Assembly: GCA_041390465.1 (NCBI GenBank)
Contig: JAWKPW010000005.1
Location: forward strand, 1-64,000
DNA: 64,000 bases
DNA from: JAABRU01 sp041390465
GTDB taxonomy: Bacteria; Desulfobacterota; Desulfobacteria; Desulfobacterales; Desulfococcaceae
Reading direction: 5' to 3'
Shown here: piece by piece, positions 63,250-64,000 of the stretch
Layout: each line of letters begins with the position of its first letter
How positions within the stretch are numbered: the stretch's first letter is position 1
The notes under the pieces: model-generated
The model's database searches: none
Told to the model about the DNA's origin: nothing
The model's input: the letters and a program-made list of their open reading frames with translations, nothing else
Position numbers and translations under genes: made by a program

Positions 63250-64000
63250 TTATTCTTCTGCTGTTACAAACTCTGTTTTTGTCAAAACCTCTGCCTGGGG
63301 TTTGATGCCAAGTTTTTTCAAAACGCTTACATTCAGCACCCGTTTTCCTTCCAGATTCCGGGTAATGGGAATTTCAGAGATCGGAGTTCCCTGCATGGCT
63401 TTGAGCAGCATCCGGGCGGCCACTTCCCCCTGTTCCTGCATTCGCTGAACAACAGAACACAATGCTCCCAGTCTGACCTGATAGGCATTGCTTCCGATAA
63501 CCGGTTTGCCAAATGCTTTGACAACTGTCTTATACATCTCTTTTTCTGTGAGCGGGTTGCCATCCTCTCCGAGCAATCCTTCCAGACCTGATGCGTACAG
63601 CATATCACAAGTCTTTTTGAATTCCTCTGCCATTGCAAGTGCTTCTTTAAGTGTTTTCGGATAGCTGACTCCCGCCGATACGGCACTGTAAGTATCTGCC
63701 TCTTTCTCTGTCTGTGCTGTCACAAATACAGCCAGCGGGCTTTCTTTCATAAGAAAACCAATGTGTTTTGCCGATGGAATGAGCTGCTGCACCAAAGATA
63801 TGGATTCCCTTATGTGCAGACGTTCCAGAATGCCGGTGATATTGGATGCCGGATATCCGTATTTTTCAGGTTCCGCATTGACGCCGCAGAATATGACTGG
63901 CGTTTTTACCCTGTCTTTGAGATACGGAACCACAAACATGGCCTGCGCATCATCGTCAGCAACGATAACACCATCCGGCTGAAATTCCTCATAAACCGCA
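63250..64000 (-). CDS. PF04392-type substrate-binding protein (5' part outside the window)
   Basis: Paralogue of the neighbouring binding protein: same order PDGVIVADDDAQAMFVVPYL, TPVIFCGVNAEPEKYGYP, ITGILERLHIRESISLVQQLIP, NPLTEKEMYKTVVKAFGKPVIGS, LLKAMQGTPISEIPITRN. The frame is open to the window edge, so the N-terminal third and signal peptide are not visible. Roughly half of the residues in the shared part are identical by eye. Tandem duplicates upstream of an MCP suggest two ligand presenters for one receptor, or neofunctionalised copies. Confidence 0.85.
   Translation of the reverse strand, partial: AVYEEFQPDGVIVADDDAQAMFVVPYLKDRVKTPVIFCGVNAEPEKYGYPASNITGILERLHIRESISLVQQLIPSAKHIGFLMKESPLAVFVTAQTEKEADTYSAVSAGVSYPKTLKEALAMAEEFKKTCDMLYASGLEGLLGEDGNPLTEKEMYKTVVKAFGKPVIGSNAYQVRLGALCSVVQRMQEQGEVAARMLLKAMQGTPISEIPITRNLEGKRVLNVSVLKKLGIKPQAEVLTKTEFVTAEE

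Noticed and set aside
1..64000. tRNA, rRNA or tmRNA genes
   Set aside because: No T-loop (GGTTCRANYCC) with CCA-type acceptor context or rRNA-like conserved words noticed on either strand; a dedicated covariance scan would be decisive.

Overview
The window looks like a chromosomal segment of a free-living, motile, chemotactic Gram-negative bacterium, most likely a Desulfobacterota (deltaproteobacterial) lineage. This is inferred from gene content and order: an ftsE-ftsX-envC-ctpA-polysaccharide deacetylase operon, a type II secretion/type IV pilus-like operon with a TPR-containing lipoprotein secretin, an AmmeMemoRadiSam-type radical SAM enzyme, several methyl-accepting chemotaxis proteins (MCPs), large hybrid histidine kinases and orphan PF04392 binding proteins. 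No rRNA, tRNA or CRISPR array was recognised.

Layout. 1-9.3 kb (+): secretion/pilus-like operon (F, E, M, N, O, P, secretin, three pseudopilin-like proteins, a small exported coiled-coil protein); the N and O genes are broken by several single-base frameshifts. 9.7-10.8 kb: broken TauE/SafE permease. 10.8-12 kb: repeat-rich spacer. 12-14.3 kb (+): ArsB/NhaD-type transporter overlapping an eIF-2B-like protein. 14.4-16.1 kb (-): kinase/HAD phosphatase pair, each with one frameshift. 16.3-17.6 kb (+): radical SAM enzyme with a Tat-like leader. 17.8-23 kb (-): cell-division and murein-remodelling operon. 23.6-33.1 kb (+): UPF0316 membrane protein, MCP, and two related hybrid kinases that flank a probable restriction endonuclease and the 3' remnant of its methyltransferase. 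33.2-35.9 kb (-): YkgJ cysteine-cluster protein, PQQ-type beta-propeller, propeller remnant.

36-42.8 kb is a gene graveyard: a 3-kb ankyrin-repeat pseudogene, an IS4-like transposase remnant, a broken AbrB/PIN toxin-antitoxin pair and a UPF0175 antitoxin gene with an internal stop. 42.9-49.4 kb is intact signalling and envelope biology: MCP plus binding protein, diguanylate cyclase, PilZ receptor, apolipoprotein N-acyltransferase. 49.6-51.4 kb decays again (Uma2, HigA, acyltransferase). 51.7-53.4 kb (-) carries a beta-ketoacyl synthase and acyl carrier protein bracketed by inverted repeats, followed by a repeat cluster with three tandem hairpin units. 54.4-64 kb holds a HAD-nucleotidyltransferase fusion, a giant YhaN-like ATPase, a formylglycine-generating-enzyme-like protein, an MCP and two tandem PF04392 binding proteins (the last runs off the window).

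Themes. (1) Envelope and secretion: secretion operon, FtsEX-EnvC-CtpA, Lnt. (2) Sensing: three MCPs, three solitary binding proteins, two hybrid kinases, and c-di-GMP synthesis beside a c-di-GMP receptor; the binding proteins sit beside MCPs with no permease or ATPase. (3) Decay: about a dozen genes carry one-base indels or stops. Their concentration in addiction modules, IS and RM remnants suggests real erosion of mobile DNA, but lesions in otherwise normal operons (pilN/pilO, kinase/HAD, acyltransferase) leave open sequencing or assembly indels. Several dispersed repeat families, palindromic and hairpin-forming, fill the spacers.
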